A stretch of DNA of 64,000 bases, taken from the NCBI GenBank assembly GCA_937967325.1, contig CALBSQ010000360.1, forward strand, positions 1-64,000, written 5' to 3'. Under the pieces are notes generated by a model. It made no database searches and had not been told where the DNA came from. It saw only the letters and a program-made list of their open reading frames with translations. The position numbers and the translations under genes are program-made. Positions 7,893-16,611 of this stretch are shown here, in pieces. The stretch's first letter is position 1; each line of letters begins with the position of its first letter. The stretch is from an uncultured Chloroflexota bacterium. Lineage in GTDB: Bacteria; Chloroflexota; UBA4733.

Positions 7893-8876
7893 GCTAACTT
7901 CGATCGTCCCGACCCATCGCGCACCTGGCTCCAGCGTCATCCGGCCCGCGTCGACGCCCCGCTCTTGTAAGTTGAAGGCGTCAGTCGTGCAGGTGTATGG
8001 CTCGAAGCACAACGCCGGCAGTCCGGGGGGCGCGTATACGACGATCTCGCGGAATGCGGCGTCCGAGGCGACGATCAGCTCGATCCCAGCGGCCGGGTCA
8101 AAAAGGCGGCAGCGCGACTCCCCACCTTCCTTGGCGACGCCGGTGTAGACGTTGTCGAAGGTTCGACCGTCGAGGGGCGCGAGATCCGTGAGCGTTTCCG
8201 CTGGCGTCAATGTCTCTCGCTGCCCGGTTGGGATGAGGTCCGGCCCCAGTACCCAGCGCTCGCGGACGGGGACGGCGATCTCGCAGCGCGCACGCTCTCC
8301 ATTGGGCGCGATCGGCGTCCGAAAATATGGATGGATGCCAAAGCCCATCGGCATTGGTGAGGAGCCGGTGTTGGTCGCTGTGACCTGCAAGATCAGCGTG
8401 TGACCCTGGAGCGTGTAGTCGGCCGCGAAGTGAAAGGGGAAAGGATAGCCCTGCGTCGTGGCGAGCTCGTTCGGCGTGATGACACAGCGCAGCCGGGCGC
8501 CATCCACTGTCCCCTCCGCTTGCTCGACGCGGAAGGGCCGGTCGATCACCAGACCATGAATAGCGTGCCCCTGGCGACCGACCGGCAACTGGTAGGTCGT
8601 GCCGCCGAAAGTGAAGCGCCCATCGCGTATGCGATTGGGGAATGGGAAGAGGATCGGTAAGCCGTATCGTGCCGGCGCCGCCTGCAATTGCGCGGGCGAT
8701 TCCGGCGCGTACATCAGGTCCATTGGCTGCCCGGATCGGTCCGGCACGCGCAGCTCCACGCAGTTAGCGCCGACATCCGGCAGCACCCGCGCTTCGCTGC
8801 CCGTCTCATGATCCCGCAGCACGTACCCACCCAGCGGTCCGTCACCGTGACCGACTTCGAATCGGTTTCCAGCCAT
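7848..8876 (-). CDS. Aldose 1-epimerase family protein (galactose mutarotase-like)
   Basis: Aldose 1-epimerases interconvert the alpha and beta anomers of hexoses. The 342-residue protein has the beta-sandwich signatures of the family: GHAIHGLV with the first histidine, GFGIHPYF with the second, and the C-terminal CFEPYTC supplying the glutamate base. ATG 8876 and the GTG directly before it both sit behind GGAAGGTACGAAGG, so the start is one codon uncertain. The last residues (CQLSGISPQQG) are encoded by a repeat arm, which suggests the original 3' end was replaced. It is followed on the same strand from upstream by an NADP oxidoreductase-like gene. Confidence 0.88.
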   Translation of the reverse strand: MAGNRFEVGHGDGPLGGYVLRDHETGSEARVLPDVGANCVELRVPDRSGQPMDLMYAPESPAQLQAAPARYGLPILFPFPNRIRDGRFTFGGTTYQLPVGRQGHAIHGLVIDRPFRVEQAEGTVDGARLRCVITPNELATTQGYPFPFHFAADYTLQGHTLILQVTATNTGSSPMPMGFGIHPYFRTPIAPNGERARCEIAVPVRERWVLGPDLIPTGQRETLTPAETLTDLAPLDGRTFDNVYTGVAKEGGESRCRLFDPAAGIELIVASDAAFREIVVYAPPGLPALCFEPYTCTTDAFNLQERGVDAGRMTLEPGARWVGTIEVSCQLSGISPQQGSAA

Positions 8877-8912
8877 CACCCTTCGTACCTTCCCTCAGCC
8901 TGGCGCTGGCGC

Positions 8913-9518
8913 CTATGGTAGGAGCTTCCAGGACACGCTGGCCGCGCCGGTCCCGTGCCGGCGGTCCAGCTCGATCATCAGCGGCACCATGCCGTCCAGC
9001 ACCCGGGCGTTCTTCATGGCGCCGCAGTCGATGGGACGGAAGCCGAGATCCCTGATCAACTGCGCCCCCAACGCCTTGGCGCCTTCGTCGTCGCCGGCAA
9101 AGTGAACGTCGCGAACAACGCCGCTGGAATCGATCGGCTGCCCCAGGGTAGCGGCGAAGTTCCCTTTGAAGGCGGCAATCACCTTCGCCCCATGCCCAAT
9201 CGCGGCGGCGGTGACCTCTGCGCCGGAGGTTCGATTATCCGGAAGACGATCAAACGGGTTGGATATGTCGATGACGACCTTGACGCGCAAGGTCGCGGCC
9301 TGCGCACGGGCGAAGGGCTCGACGGCCGCGTAGGGCATCGCCAGCACGACAACCTCGGCGCCGTCCAGTGCGGCCACCTGGCCCGTCACTACCGCGCCGC
9401 TGCTCGTCTTTCCTTCCGGCTGTCGCGAACCCAAGACGACCGAGTGGCCAGCCTTCGACCACCCCGCCGCCAGCCCGCTAGCCATCCGTCCGGTTCCGAT
9501 GATCGCGATTCTTGCCAC
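8913..9518 (-). CDS. NADPH-dependent F420 reductase-like / NAD(P)-binding oxidoreductase
   Basis: The 201-residue protein begins with a Rossmann motif IAIIGTGRMASGLA and continues with SVVLGSR, VVVLAMPY and VVIDISNPF, the pattern of the F420-dependent NADP oxidoreductase family (Pfam F420_oxidored). Later KVIAAFKGNFA and DVHFAGDD also fit. Relatives transfer hydride between F420 and NADP, but many homologues act on other substrates. The GTG start has a near-perfect AAAGGAGG at 4-nt spacing. It lies 36 nt upstream of the aldose epimerase and is probably co-transcribed. Confidence 0.8.
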   Translation of the reverse strand: MARIAIIGTGRMASGLAAGWSKAGHSVVLGSRQPEGKTSSGAVVTGQVAALDGAEVVVLAMPYAAVEPFARAQAATLRVKVVIDISNPFDRLPDNRTSGAEVTAAAIGHGAKVIAAFKGNFAATLGQPIDSSGVVRDVHFAGDDEGAKALGAQLIRDLGFRPIDCGAMKNARVLDGMVPLMIELDRRHGTGAASVSWKLLP

Positions 9519-9589
9519 GTTTCCTCCTTTCAGTTTTAGGTAGGGACATGCTATTGGCCATTCGGGACGGAGGCTCAGACGGCCGGGTC

Positions 9590-9657
9590 AGGGCGTATAG
9601 CAATACGCCCCTACGGGAATCGGCGGCGTCTGGTAGGGGCGTATTGCTATACGCCCT
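9590..9657. repeat. Miniature inverted repeat with perfect 25-bp arms (GTAGGGGCGTATTGC type)
   Basis: Arms at 9590-9614 and 9633-9657 are exact reverse complements over 25 bp, separated by 18 nt, so the element is 68 bp long. The arm core GGGCGTATAGCAATACGCCC is itself nearly palindromic. It lies between the divergent ends of the oxidoreductase at 9518 and the M16 peptidase stop at 9709. This arm type recurs in other bacterial genomes as a MITE-like repeat (from memory). Confidence 0.85.
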
Positions 9658-9708
9658 ACTTGCCTCACCAGCCCAATCCCCCCCATGGCCAGCAGCATTC
9701 GTCCTACC

Positions 9709-12393
9709 TTATCGCTGCGGACTGGGAGGTTCTGGCCCGGCGCTGACGACGACTATCCGGTCGAGGAGCAGGTGCTGTCGCGCTGCCTCCTGCACCTGAT
9801 CCGCCGTCACACCTTGCACTGCTGCCGGGTAACGATCGACGTAGTCCAGTCCCAAGCCAAATCGCTCGATCGACATAATTGTCGACGCGACGCCGTCTGC
9901 CGTCTCCAGACGCAGTGGCAAGGAGCCGGTGAGCAACTGTTTGGCATCGGCCAGCTCCGTTTCGGCGGGCGGCGAGGCGACGAAGCGCTGGAACTCTTGC
10001 AGCGTCGCTTCGACCGCGGCGTCGACGTCGGCGGGAGCCACACCGATCCTTGCCGCCCAGGGGCCGGGACCGTAGCCGGCGTCGAAGCTGGTCGAGGCGT
10101 AGTAGGCTAGACCACGTCGCTCCCGAATCTCGGTACCCAGCCGGCCTCCCATGCCCAACCTGCCCAGGATCGTGTCGCCCACCAGCACGCGATAATAGTC
10201 TGGGTCGTCTCTGGCGATGCCGGGGAGTCCGATGACGAGGTCGGTCTGAGTCTTGCCGGGAACGAAGCGCGCGTCACGAGACTGGGAGGGGAAGCCATCG
10301 ACTGGGGGTACGGCAATGTCCGGAGCGGCCTGAACCATCGGCCAGCCGCCCAACACGCGCTCGAGTCGGGAGACGGCGTCGTCGGGATCGAGACCGCCGG
10401 CAATCACCACCACCACGCCCGCGGCGCCATCAAACCGGCCGGCGAAGCGCAGGAGGTCCTCTCGGCTGATCGCGTTGATGCCCTCGGGAGTCCCCGTCGG
10501 CCAGCGGTGGAATGGATGGCTGGCGGGGTAGACCAGCTCATGGAAGCGGCGCTCCGCGACTGCCCGCGTGTTGGTCGCTTCCTCCCGCGCTTGCGCCAGT
10601 AACGGTGTGCGTACGACATCCAGGTGCGCTTCCGGATAGGCGGGGTTTCGCAGCACGTCGGCAAGGAGGTCGAGGCCGCTGTTCAGGTGGTCGATCAACG
10701 ACTTCAAGGAATAGGTGCTGAAGTAATCACCGGCGCCGCCGCCAAGTTGCATCCCCAGCCGGTCGGTTTCCGCCGCGATCTGCTCGTAGCCGCGCTTGGT
10801 CGTGCCCCGCAGGCGCAAGGCGCTCTGCGCCGCCGCCGTGCACTCCTGGCCCTCGGGGTCATAGGCGCGTCCGCCCGGTACCGACACGCGCACGAGGCTC
10901 CAGGGTGTGCCGGGCGATTGGTGGACCAGGACGACGATGCCGTTACTGAGGGTCTCGCGCCGGATGGAAAAGCGCTTGCCGACGCCGGTACGCACGGCCG
11001 GGACGCCGGCGGCGACCAGGCGCGACACGGTCTCCGGCGCGGCGCGAGCGCCGCCCGTTGCAACGGCCGCGGATGCGGTAGCCGTCTTCCCCGGCTTGCC
11101 ATTCGAGTCGGACGGATGGAACCAGCCAGTCGTTCGGTTGGTCTCCATCAGGTATTGGGCACACACATGCTGCACGTCGGCAGCGGTGACAGCGCGCAAC
11201 CGGGTCAGCAACTCCGTGTCGTCGGTGGGCAACCCGACGAGGGAGCTGTAGCCAAGCGCCGAGGCCTTCCGGCTGACACCCTCGGCGGCGTAGGCAAACT
11301 GCGCCGCTGTCTGCTCGATGGCGCTCCGCAGCTCCTCGTCGCTCACAGGCTCGCCGGCAAGCCGCTGCACCTCCGCGAAGGCCCGTTGCTCGACTTCCTG
11401 CGCGTCGGCGCCTGGACGAATTGTCGCGCTGACGTAGAACAGTCCGGGGTCGATGCTGGCGCCGGTGCTGGCGAAGGCGCCGCTGCATATGCCCGAATCG
11501 ACCAGCGCGCGATGGAGACGCGAGCTGCGCCCCATCCCGCCGCCGCCACGCCCCAGCGCCTTTCCGCCCGACAGGATGGCGTCGGCCACGGAAAGCGCCG
11601 GGATGTCGGGGTGATTCGCCGCCGGCACGTGGTAAACCGCCAGCAGATGGCTGGCGCCGCCAGGCCGTCGCACCTCCAGCCGGCGCTCGCCTTCTTGCGC
11701 CGGCTCTACCGAGCGCACCGGAACGGCCGGCTCGCCGGCGGCGATGGCGCCAAAGTGCTCGCCGATGCGGCTCAGCATCTCGTCAGAATCAAAGTCCCCG
11801 ACGGCGACCGCGACAGCGTTGTTCGGGTGGTAGTAGCGACGGTAATGTTGGAATAGCTCCTCCCGCGTGATACGCTCCAGATCGGACTTCCAGCCGATGA
11901 CCGGTTGGCCGTAGGGATGGGCCTTGAAGGCTGCGGCCATCACTTCTTCGGAGAGGTGGCGCGTCGGGTAGTTCTCGCCGCCCTGTCGCTCGGAGATGAT
12001 GACGGTGCGCTCCCGCTCGACCTCGGCCGGATCAAACAGGGCATTGACCATGCGGTCAGCTTCCAGTTGGAGCGCCAGGGAGATGCGCTCGCCGGGCAGC
12101 GCCTCGAAGAAGGCCGTGCCGTCGGTCCAGGTGAACCCGTTGCGGTAGCCGCCGTTAGCAGCCACCACTCGGTGCAGCTCGCCCTTAGGAAACCGGGGAG
12201 TCCCGTCGAAGAGCAGGTGCTCCACCCAATGAGCCAGGCCGGTGCGCCCCGCCACTTCATTGCGGGAGCCGACCCGATAGAAGACATAGAAGGCCGCTAC
12301 CGGCGCGGCATGGTCCTCCTCCAGGAGTACCGTGAGGCCATTTGCCAGCGTCTCGCGTCGCACGCGCGGCGCCGCCGTGGGAATCGAAGCCAT
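9709..12393 (-). CDS. M16 family metallopeptidase with two fused M16 units
   Basis: The protein (about 894 residues) fuses two M16 (pitrilysin/insulinase) halves. The first half has the inverted zinc motif HWVEH within LAHWVEHLLFDGT, followed by the downstream acidic ligand region (ISERQGG). The second half starts at RRETLSNGIVVLV, lacks HxxEH and keeps the RERRGLAYYAS segment typical of the non-catalytic half. Together they would form the clamshell that degrades peptides. I prefer ATG 12393, where homology starts within a few residues and AAGGTGG precedes it; ATG 12480 would add 29 residues with a weakly hydrophobic stretch. No clear signal peptide follows from the preferred start, so location is uncertain. 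Confidence 0.88.
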   Translation of the reverse strand: MASIPTAAPRVRRETLANGLTVLLEEDHAAPVAAFYVFYRVGSRNEVAGRTGLAHWVEHLLFDGTPRFPKGELHRVVAANGGYRNGFTWTDGTAFFEALPGERISLALQLEADRMVNALFDPAEVERERTVIISERQGGENYPTRHLSEEVMAAAFKAHPYGQPVIGWKSDLERITREELFQHYRRYYHPNNAVAVAVGDFDSDEMLSRIGEHFGAIAAGEPAVPVRSVEPAQEGERRLEVRRPGGASHLLAVYHVPAANHPDIPALSVADAILSGGKALGRGGGGMGRSSRLHRALVDSGICSGAFASTGASIDPGLFYVSATIRPGADAQEVEQRAFAEVQRLAGEPVSDEELRSAIEQTAAQFAYAAEGVSRKASALGYSSLVGLPTDDTELLTRLRAVTAADVQHVCAQYLMETNRTTGWFHPSDSNGKPGKTATASAAVATGGARAAPETVSRLVAAGVPAVRTGVGKRFSIRRETLSNGIVVLVHQSPGTPWSLVRVSVPGGRAYDPEGQECTAAAQSALRLRGTTKRGYEQIAAETDRLGMQLGGGAGDYFSTYSLKSLIDHLNSGLDLLADVLRNPAYPEAHLDVVRTPLLAQAREEATNTRAVAERRFHELVYPASHPFHRWPTGTPEGINAISREDLLRFAGRFDGAAGVVVVIAGGLDPDDAVSRLERVLGGWPMVQAAPDIAVPPVDGFPSQSRDARFVPGKTQTDLVIGLPGIARDDPDYYRVLVGDTILGRLGMGGRLGTEIRERRGLAYYASTSFDAGYGPGPWAARIGVAPADVDAAVEATLQEFQRFVASPPAETELADAKQLLTGSLPLRLETADGVASTIMSIERFGLGLDYVDRYPAAVQGVTADQVQEAARQHLLLDRIVVVSAGPEPPSPQR

Positions 12394-12521
12394 GTCGCCA
12401 CCTTGCCCGCCGGCGCCAGTCCACAGCGCCACTCCGTAGCATAGCGCAAAGCTGAGACGCCCCGGCCCAAACCCGTGCATCCAGCTAGCCCCGGCAGATC
12501 CCAGCGCCTTGCGACCTCGCC

Positions 12522-12635
12522 GTTGTCATCCTGAGCGCGGCGAAGGACCCCTGGCGTAACCGCTGGTGCTGCGCGGGACCGAAGGGCGGCTGGCTTGCCC
12601 GGCCAGGGTCCCTTCGCCGCGCTCAGGATGACAAC
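12522..12635. repeat. HPERSEG-type inverted-repeat element, intergenic copy
   Basis: Left arm GTTGTCATCCTGAGCGCGGC starts at 12522, and its reverse complement ends at 12635, each followed inward by GAAGGACCC / GGGTCCCTTC. The arms span about 30 bp around a variable centre. It lies between the M16 peptidase and the lipoprotein gene. A second copy (15268-15377) sits inside the MMPL gene only 2.6 kb away. Translated copies of this repeat give the recognisable peptide HPERSEG. Confidence 0.9.
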
Positions 12636-12668
12636 GGGAAGCGCGTCCCAGACTTGGTGGATGCACAG

Positions 12669-13766
12669 CTAACGCGGTTGCCCGTAACCGGTCAGTTCCA
12701 CGTAGCCTTGCCCAGCCACAGACTTGCTGCCATCAGTTCCGGTCACCGTGACCTCGCCCTCCCAGTAAATCGGTTGCGACGCGCTGCTCAAGTCGAGCTC
12801 CTGATCTTGAACGGTCGGTTCCAAGGACAAGGTCAGGTGCTCCGAAGGAAGGGCAACCTGCCAACCGGACGGGTAGGTGATGCCCGTCGCCGGGCTCGTC
12901 CAGGAGCCGGTCGCTTGCGTCGTGAACGAGCCGGCAGGCAGATCAACGGCTGGTCCAGACGGTGGCACGTAGGTTCCATAGGACAAGTACTGCTTGTTAT
13001 CGGCGCCGCGATTGACCGACAGCATGACATCGGTGCCATTGTCGAGCTGGATGCTGTACCAGTCCCAGCCGCCCACGCTGCCGACGATGAAGTTGCCCCA
13101 CTGGTGATCCATCCAAGCCAGACCGGTCACTGCCACGGCCTGCCCGTGGTCCCGCACGGTACCGGTCACCACAATGCGCGTGCGCGAATAGTAGTACGAT
13201 CTGCCGAAGTCGCCGAAGTCGATCAGCCCGGAGCCACGATGGAGAGCGGCCGGCTTGACAGCGCTGGCATCCAGATCAATGGCGTAGTCAGTCATTGTCG
13301 CCGTTAGCTTGTCGCGACCCCGAGCGCCTTGCGCGCTCCACTCGCCCAGGTGTAGGTCAAAGCCGGCTCCAGTGCCGCCCTGCTCGCCGCTGCCGGAACG
13401 GTGGTCGAAGTGGAAGGTCTTCCTCCGGTCATCGGTGAGGGCGAAGTGCGCGGCGTAGCCGGGTGGTGTGTCGCCGCGCCGGCTCTGAAAAAAGACCAGC
13501 TCGAAGCCGTAATGGCGCCCATCGGCGGCCGCCAGGTGGCCCGTGTAGTACCACCACTCCGTGAGGTCGCCGTGCGGTGATTCGTCTCCAGGCAGCGTGG
13601 CATGGTTCGGGTTGGAGACAGCGAGATGGGGCGACGGGGTCGCCGTGGCCACCGCCACCACCGACGTCGTGGGAGCCGACGACGAACAGCCGGACAGTAC
13701 GAGCAGCGCGACAACAGCCGGGCTCCGCAGCAGCCGGCCGATCCAGAGAAGCCAGGACAGGCGCAC
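12669..13766 (-). CDS. Lipocalin-like / AttH-CrtC family lipoprotein
   Basis: The 365-residue product starts MRLSWLLWIGRL and runs through a hydrophobic stretch to the lipobox LVLSGC, so it should be a membrane-anchored lipoprotein. The mature part has HGDLTEWWYYTGHL and the paired GLAWMDHQWGNF motif of the AttH / carotenoid 1,2-hydratase (CrtC) lipocalin-like fold. CrtC adds water to carotenoid double bonds, but for exported homologues the substrate is unknown. GTG 13766 is chosen because GGAAGG lies 6 nt upstream and the signal peptide starts there. It begins 2 nt after the MMPL stop, so the two genes look translationally coupled. A longer frame inside the MMPL gene is not needed. Confidence 0.82.
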   Translation of the reverse strand: MRLSWLLWIGRLLRSPAVVALLVLSGCSSSAPTTSVVAVATATPSPHLAVSNPNHATLPGDESPHGDLTEWWYYTGHLAAADGRHYGFELVFFQSRRGDTPPGYAAHFALTDDRRKTFHFDHRSGSGEQGGTGAGFDLHLGEWSAQGARGRDKLTATMTDYAIDLDASAVKPAALHRGSGLIDFGDFGRSYYYSRTRIVVTGTVRDHGQAVAVTGLAWMDHQWGNFIVGSVGGWDWYSIQLDNGTDVMLSVNRGADNKQYLSYGTYVPPSGPAVDLPAGSFTTQATGSWTSPATGITYPSGWQVALPSEHLTLSLEPTVQDQELDLSSASQPIYWEGEVTVTGTDGSKSVAGQGYVELTGYGQPR

Positions 13767-13768
13767 GA

Positions 13769-16201
13769 TCAACCTTCCGACCTGCGCACCGCCGGCCGAG
13801 CTGGGATCGCCAGGCGTCCGGCCAGGGCGGTCGGCAGCCACCAGTTCCACCGGCCCAACAGCCGCATCGTCGCCGGAACCAACAAGGCGCGGACCACTGT
13901 GGCATCCAACAGCACGGCCAGCGCCACACCCAGCCCCAGCGCCTTGATGAGGATGATCCCCGCCGCCATAAACGACGAGCTCACGAGGATGACGATGAGG
14001 GCGGCGCTGGTGATGATGCGGCCACTCCGGCGCATGCCCTCGGCGACGCTGCTCTGGTTGTCCCCTGAGGCCTCGTAGGCCTCTTTGATCCGAGAGAGCA
14101 AGAACACCTCGTAGTCCATGCTCAGGCCGAACAAGGTACAGAACATGAGGATGGGTAGTGTCGCTTCCACATAGCCAAGCGGACTGAAACCGAGCAGGCC
14201 GCTCAGGTGGCCATCCTGAAAGACGAAGACCAACGCTCCGTAGCTGGCGACGATGCTGAGCGTGTTCATCATGATGGCCTTCAGCGGCAAGACGACGCTG
14301 CGGAACAAGAAGAAGAGCACGCTGTAGGTGGTGAGCACGATGAATAGGAGGGCCCTTGGGAAGTCATGGTAGAGCTGTTGCACCACATCGTGGATCTCCG
14401 CCGCTTCGCCGTCTACCAGAATCGAGGCGCCCGATCCTAACGACATCTGCCGAATGGACTGGACCAGTCCTTGCGACTCCGGCGAGGTCGACGGGTACTT
14501 GCTGTCTACCTGGACCAACACGGTGTCTCCTTTCACCGTGCTGGAGAGGAGGGTCGCGGCCCAGTAGTCGGGGATGCGCGTAGGGTCGGCGTAGAGCAAA
14601 TGGTATTGGGCCTTCGTGATGCGCGGATCGATAGTGACGATGCTGTCGATCCTGGCCACGCGCTGGTCCCGCGCAATGGCGTGGGTGAAGTCGAATAGCT
14701 TGTCGAGGTTCGCCGAATCGAGCGCCTCGCCGGGGACGCGAATGGCCACCATAATGGGCGCCGTGTCGCCGGTGGCAAACTGCGCGTTCAGTACGTCGAA
14801 CGCTTTCCTCGACGGTACCGATTTCGGCAAGATCGAGGCGTCCGGTGAGCTCAACCGGACGTGCAGGAACGGCGCCCCAAGCAGGAGCAAGAGCGCCAGT
14901 GCCGGTACGCCTATAGCCAGAGGTCGTCGCATCACGACCCGAGCCAGCCGGTCCCAGAACAAGGTGACGCCGCGCGACTTCGGCAGCACCTGGAAGGCAT
15001 CGATGCGCGGGCCGAGGAGCGAGAGCAAGGCCGGTAGCAGCGTCAAGGCCGCCAGCACGGTACACACCACGACCAGGCAGCCGCCAATACCGACCGATCG
15101 CAGCAGCATGAAGTCGAAACCGAGCAGCGCGAGCAAACCGAGGCAGACGGTGAGCCCAGAGAAGCACACGGAGCGACCGGCCGTTCCAGCCGTCCGCACG
15201 ATCGCGGCGCGCACCGCTTCGCGAGGGATGGCGGACGGCGCCACCTGGAGGCCCGGCGCTCCAGCATAGTCATCCTGAGCGCAGCGAAGGACCCCCGGCG
15301 TGGCGTCGGCGCTGCGCAGGCCTGCGAGGCGGCTGGCCTGCCCTGCCAGGGGTCCTTCGCTGCGCTCAGGATGACAGTTGACACCGACCGGCTGCTGACT
15401 GTCCCTATTGATCTCCTGGTAACCGGTGGCCAGCTCCTCGCGGAAGCGGCTGGTGATGAACAGCGAATAGTCAACGCCCAGGCCCAGACCGATCATGGTG
15501 GCGACGTTCATCACGAAGATCGACATATCGGTGACGTGGGCGAGCAGAAAGATCAAGGCCGTCGCCACGGTCACACCCACGCCCCCGACCACGACCGGGA
15601 CCAGCGCAGCAACCAGCGAGCGAAAAACCAGCACCAGCGCAATGGCCGCGAAGGGAAAGGCGATGAGTTCAGCGCGGTGCAGATCGTCCGAGCTCACCGC
15701 CTCGATGTCGGAGTAGAAGGCTGCCGCGCCGCCCAGCAGCACGTGCAAGCTGGTCGGGTGCAGACGCGCCTGCACCGCGGCAACGATGGCGGGACCGGCA
15801 TCCACGCTGGGGTCCAGCACCAGCAGCTCGTACGCCGTATGCCCGTCGCGTCCGACCTGCCGGAAATTGTCCGTGTGCCAGACGACCTGCCGGATCTCCG
15901 GCTCCTTGGCTACGTCTGCAAGCGCGGAGTGTACCTGGTTGATAAACGTGTCGTCGTTGGGGCGCAGAGTGGGACTCGAGACGACGACCAGCAGCTCGTT
16001 GGCGCTGTAACCGAGGCGGGTCTGCAGCTCCGCCCGAGCACGCGCCGATTCCGTGGTGTCGTTGGAAAAGCCGCCGACCTTGAGGACGCCGGCCAGATGC
16101 AGCAGGGCTGGCGCGCTGACGGCAAAGAGGATGGCCCATACAATAACCACGGGCCAGGGGTGGCCCGCGCACCAGCGGCCCAGCCGTTCAAACACCGACA
16201 A
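13769..16201 (-). CDS. MMPL/RND-superfamily transporter with an in-frame repeat insertion
   Basis: The 810-residue membrane protein has the two-fold RND/MMPL architecture: an N-terminal TM helix, a periplasmic domain, a TM bundle with GLGLGVDYSLFITSRFREEL, then a second set with LFGLSMDYEVFLLSR. The GxxxDY aspartates needed for proton coupling are present in both halves. MMPL proteins export lipids or drugs. Residues about 275-312 (CHPERSEG to CAQDDY) are encoded by an HPERSEG repeat inserted without breaking the frame, in the cytoplasmic loop after the first TM bundle. This explains a length above the usual 720-770. The lipoprotein gene follows 2 nt downstream. The TM core is otherwise intact, so the protein may still work. 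Confidence 0.92.
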   Translation of the reverse strand: MSVFERLGRWCAGHPWPVVIVWAILFAVSAPALLHLAGVLKVGGFSNDTTESARARAELQTRLGYSANELLVVVSSPTLRPNDDTFINQVHSALADVAKEPEIRQVVWHTDNFRQVGRDGHTAYELLVLDPSVDAGPAIVAAVQARLHPTSLHVLLGGAAAFYSDIEAVSSDDLHRAELIAFPFAAIALVLVFRSLVAALVPVVVGGVGVTVATALIFLLAHVTDMSIFVMNVATMIGLGLGVDYSLFITSRFREELATGYQEINRDSQQPVGVNCHPERSEGPLAGQASRLAGLRSADATPGVLRCAQDDYAGAPGLQVAPSAIPREAVRAAIVRTAGTAGRSVCFSGLTVCLGLLALLGFDFMLLRSVGIGGCLVVVCTVLAALTLLPALLSLLGPRIDAFQVLPKSRGVTLFWDRLARVVMRRPLAIGVPALALLLLLGAPFLHVRLSSPDASILPKSVPSRKAFDVLNAQFATGDTAPIMVAIRVPGEALDSANLDKLFDFTHAIARDQRVARIDSIVTIDPRITKAQYHLLYADPTRIPDYWAATLLSSTVKGDTVLVQVDSKYPSTSPESQGLVQSIRQMSLGSGASILVDGEAAEIHDVVQQLYHDFPRALLFIVLTTYSVLFFLFRSVVLPLKAIMMNTLSIVASYGALVFVFQDGHLSGLLGFSPLGYVEATLPILMFCTLFGLSMDYEVFLLSRIKEAYEASGDNQSSVAEGMRRSGRIITSAALIVILVSSSFMAAGIILIKALGLGVALAVLLDATVVRALLVPATMRLLGRWNWWLPTALAGRLAIPARPAVRRSEG
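15268..15377. repeat. HPERSEG-type inverted-repeat element inside the MMPL gene
   Basis: The arms AGTCATCCTGAGCGCAGCGA (from 15268) and the complementary block ending GCGCTCAGGATGACAGT (to about 15377) are inverted repeats of about 29 bp around a variable middle. The element adds roughly 37 codons to the transporter on the minus strand and contains no stop in that frame. Confidence 0.92.
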
Positions 16202-16345
16202 GCTTCAGTAGGCTCCCCTGTTTCTTGGTTCAGTATACGTGGGAACGGGAGCACTTCGGTCGGGCGCACATGATCGCGGAAGGACCACGCTCGGATCATT
16301 CGTCGGCGCCTTTGCCGAATAGGATGTATGTTTATCAACCGGCGT

Positions 16346-16548
16346 TCGCCCGCCGCTAAAGCAGCGGGCTAAGATTACAAAGCCGGCTAAAGCCGGCTAG
16401 AATCTGATAGAGCCATCGTGATGGCGCGGTTAACGCACACTCACCGCCCTCTTAGGGCCAATAGGCGCGGTAATATCCAACGTCATCGTATTCCAGCCGG
16501 CTTTAGCCGGCTTTGTAATCTTAGCCCGCTGCTTTAGCGGCGGGTGGA
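16346..16548. repeat. Bipartite-hairpin inverted-repeat element, copy B
   Basis: Left hairpins are at 16348-16369 (GCCCGC/GCGGGC arms with a CTAAAG centre) and 16381-16398 (AGCCGGC-TAAA-GCCGGCT). Right hairpins mirror them at 16495-16512 and 16524-16544. The outer and inner hairpins are joined by the same linker on both sides (TAAGATTACAA and its complement), so each end is a terminal inverted repeat of about 50 bp. The core, 16399-16494, has no gene. It lies between the MMPL and Gfo/Idh genes, in a 410-bp spacer that otherwise shows nothing. Confidence 0.9.
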
Positions 16549-16611
16549 CACGCCAATATGACAGCACATCTCATAGGCCGCTGACCCCAGCGCATGAGAG
16601 GCCCGCATCTC

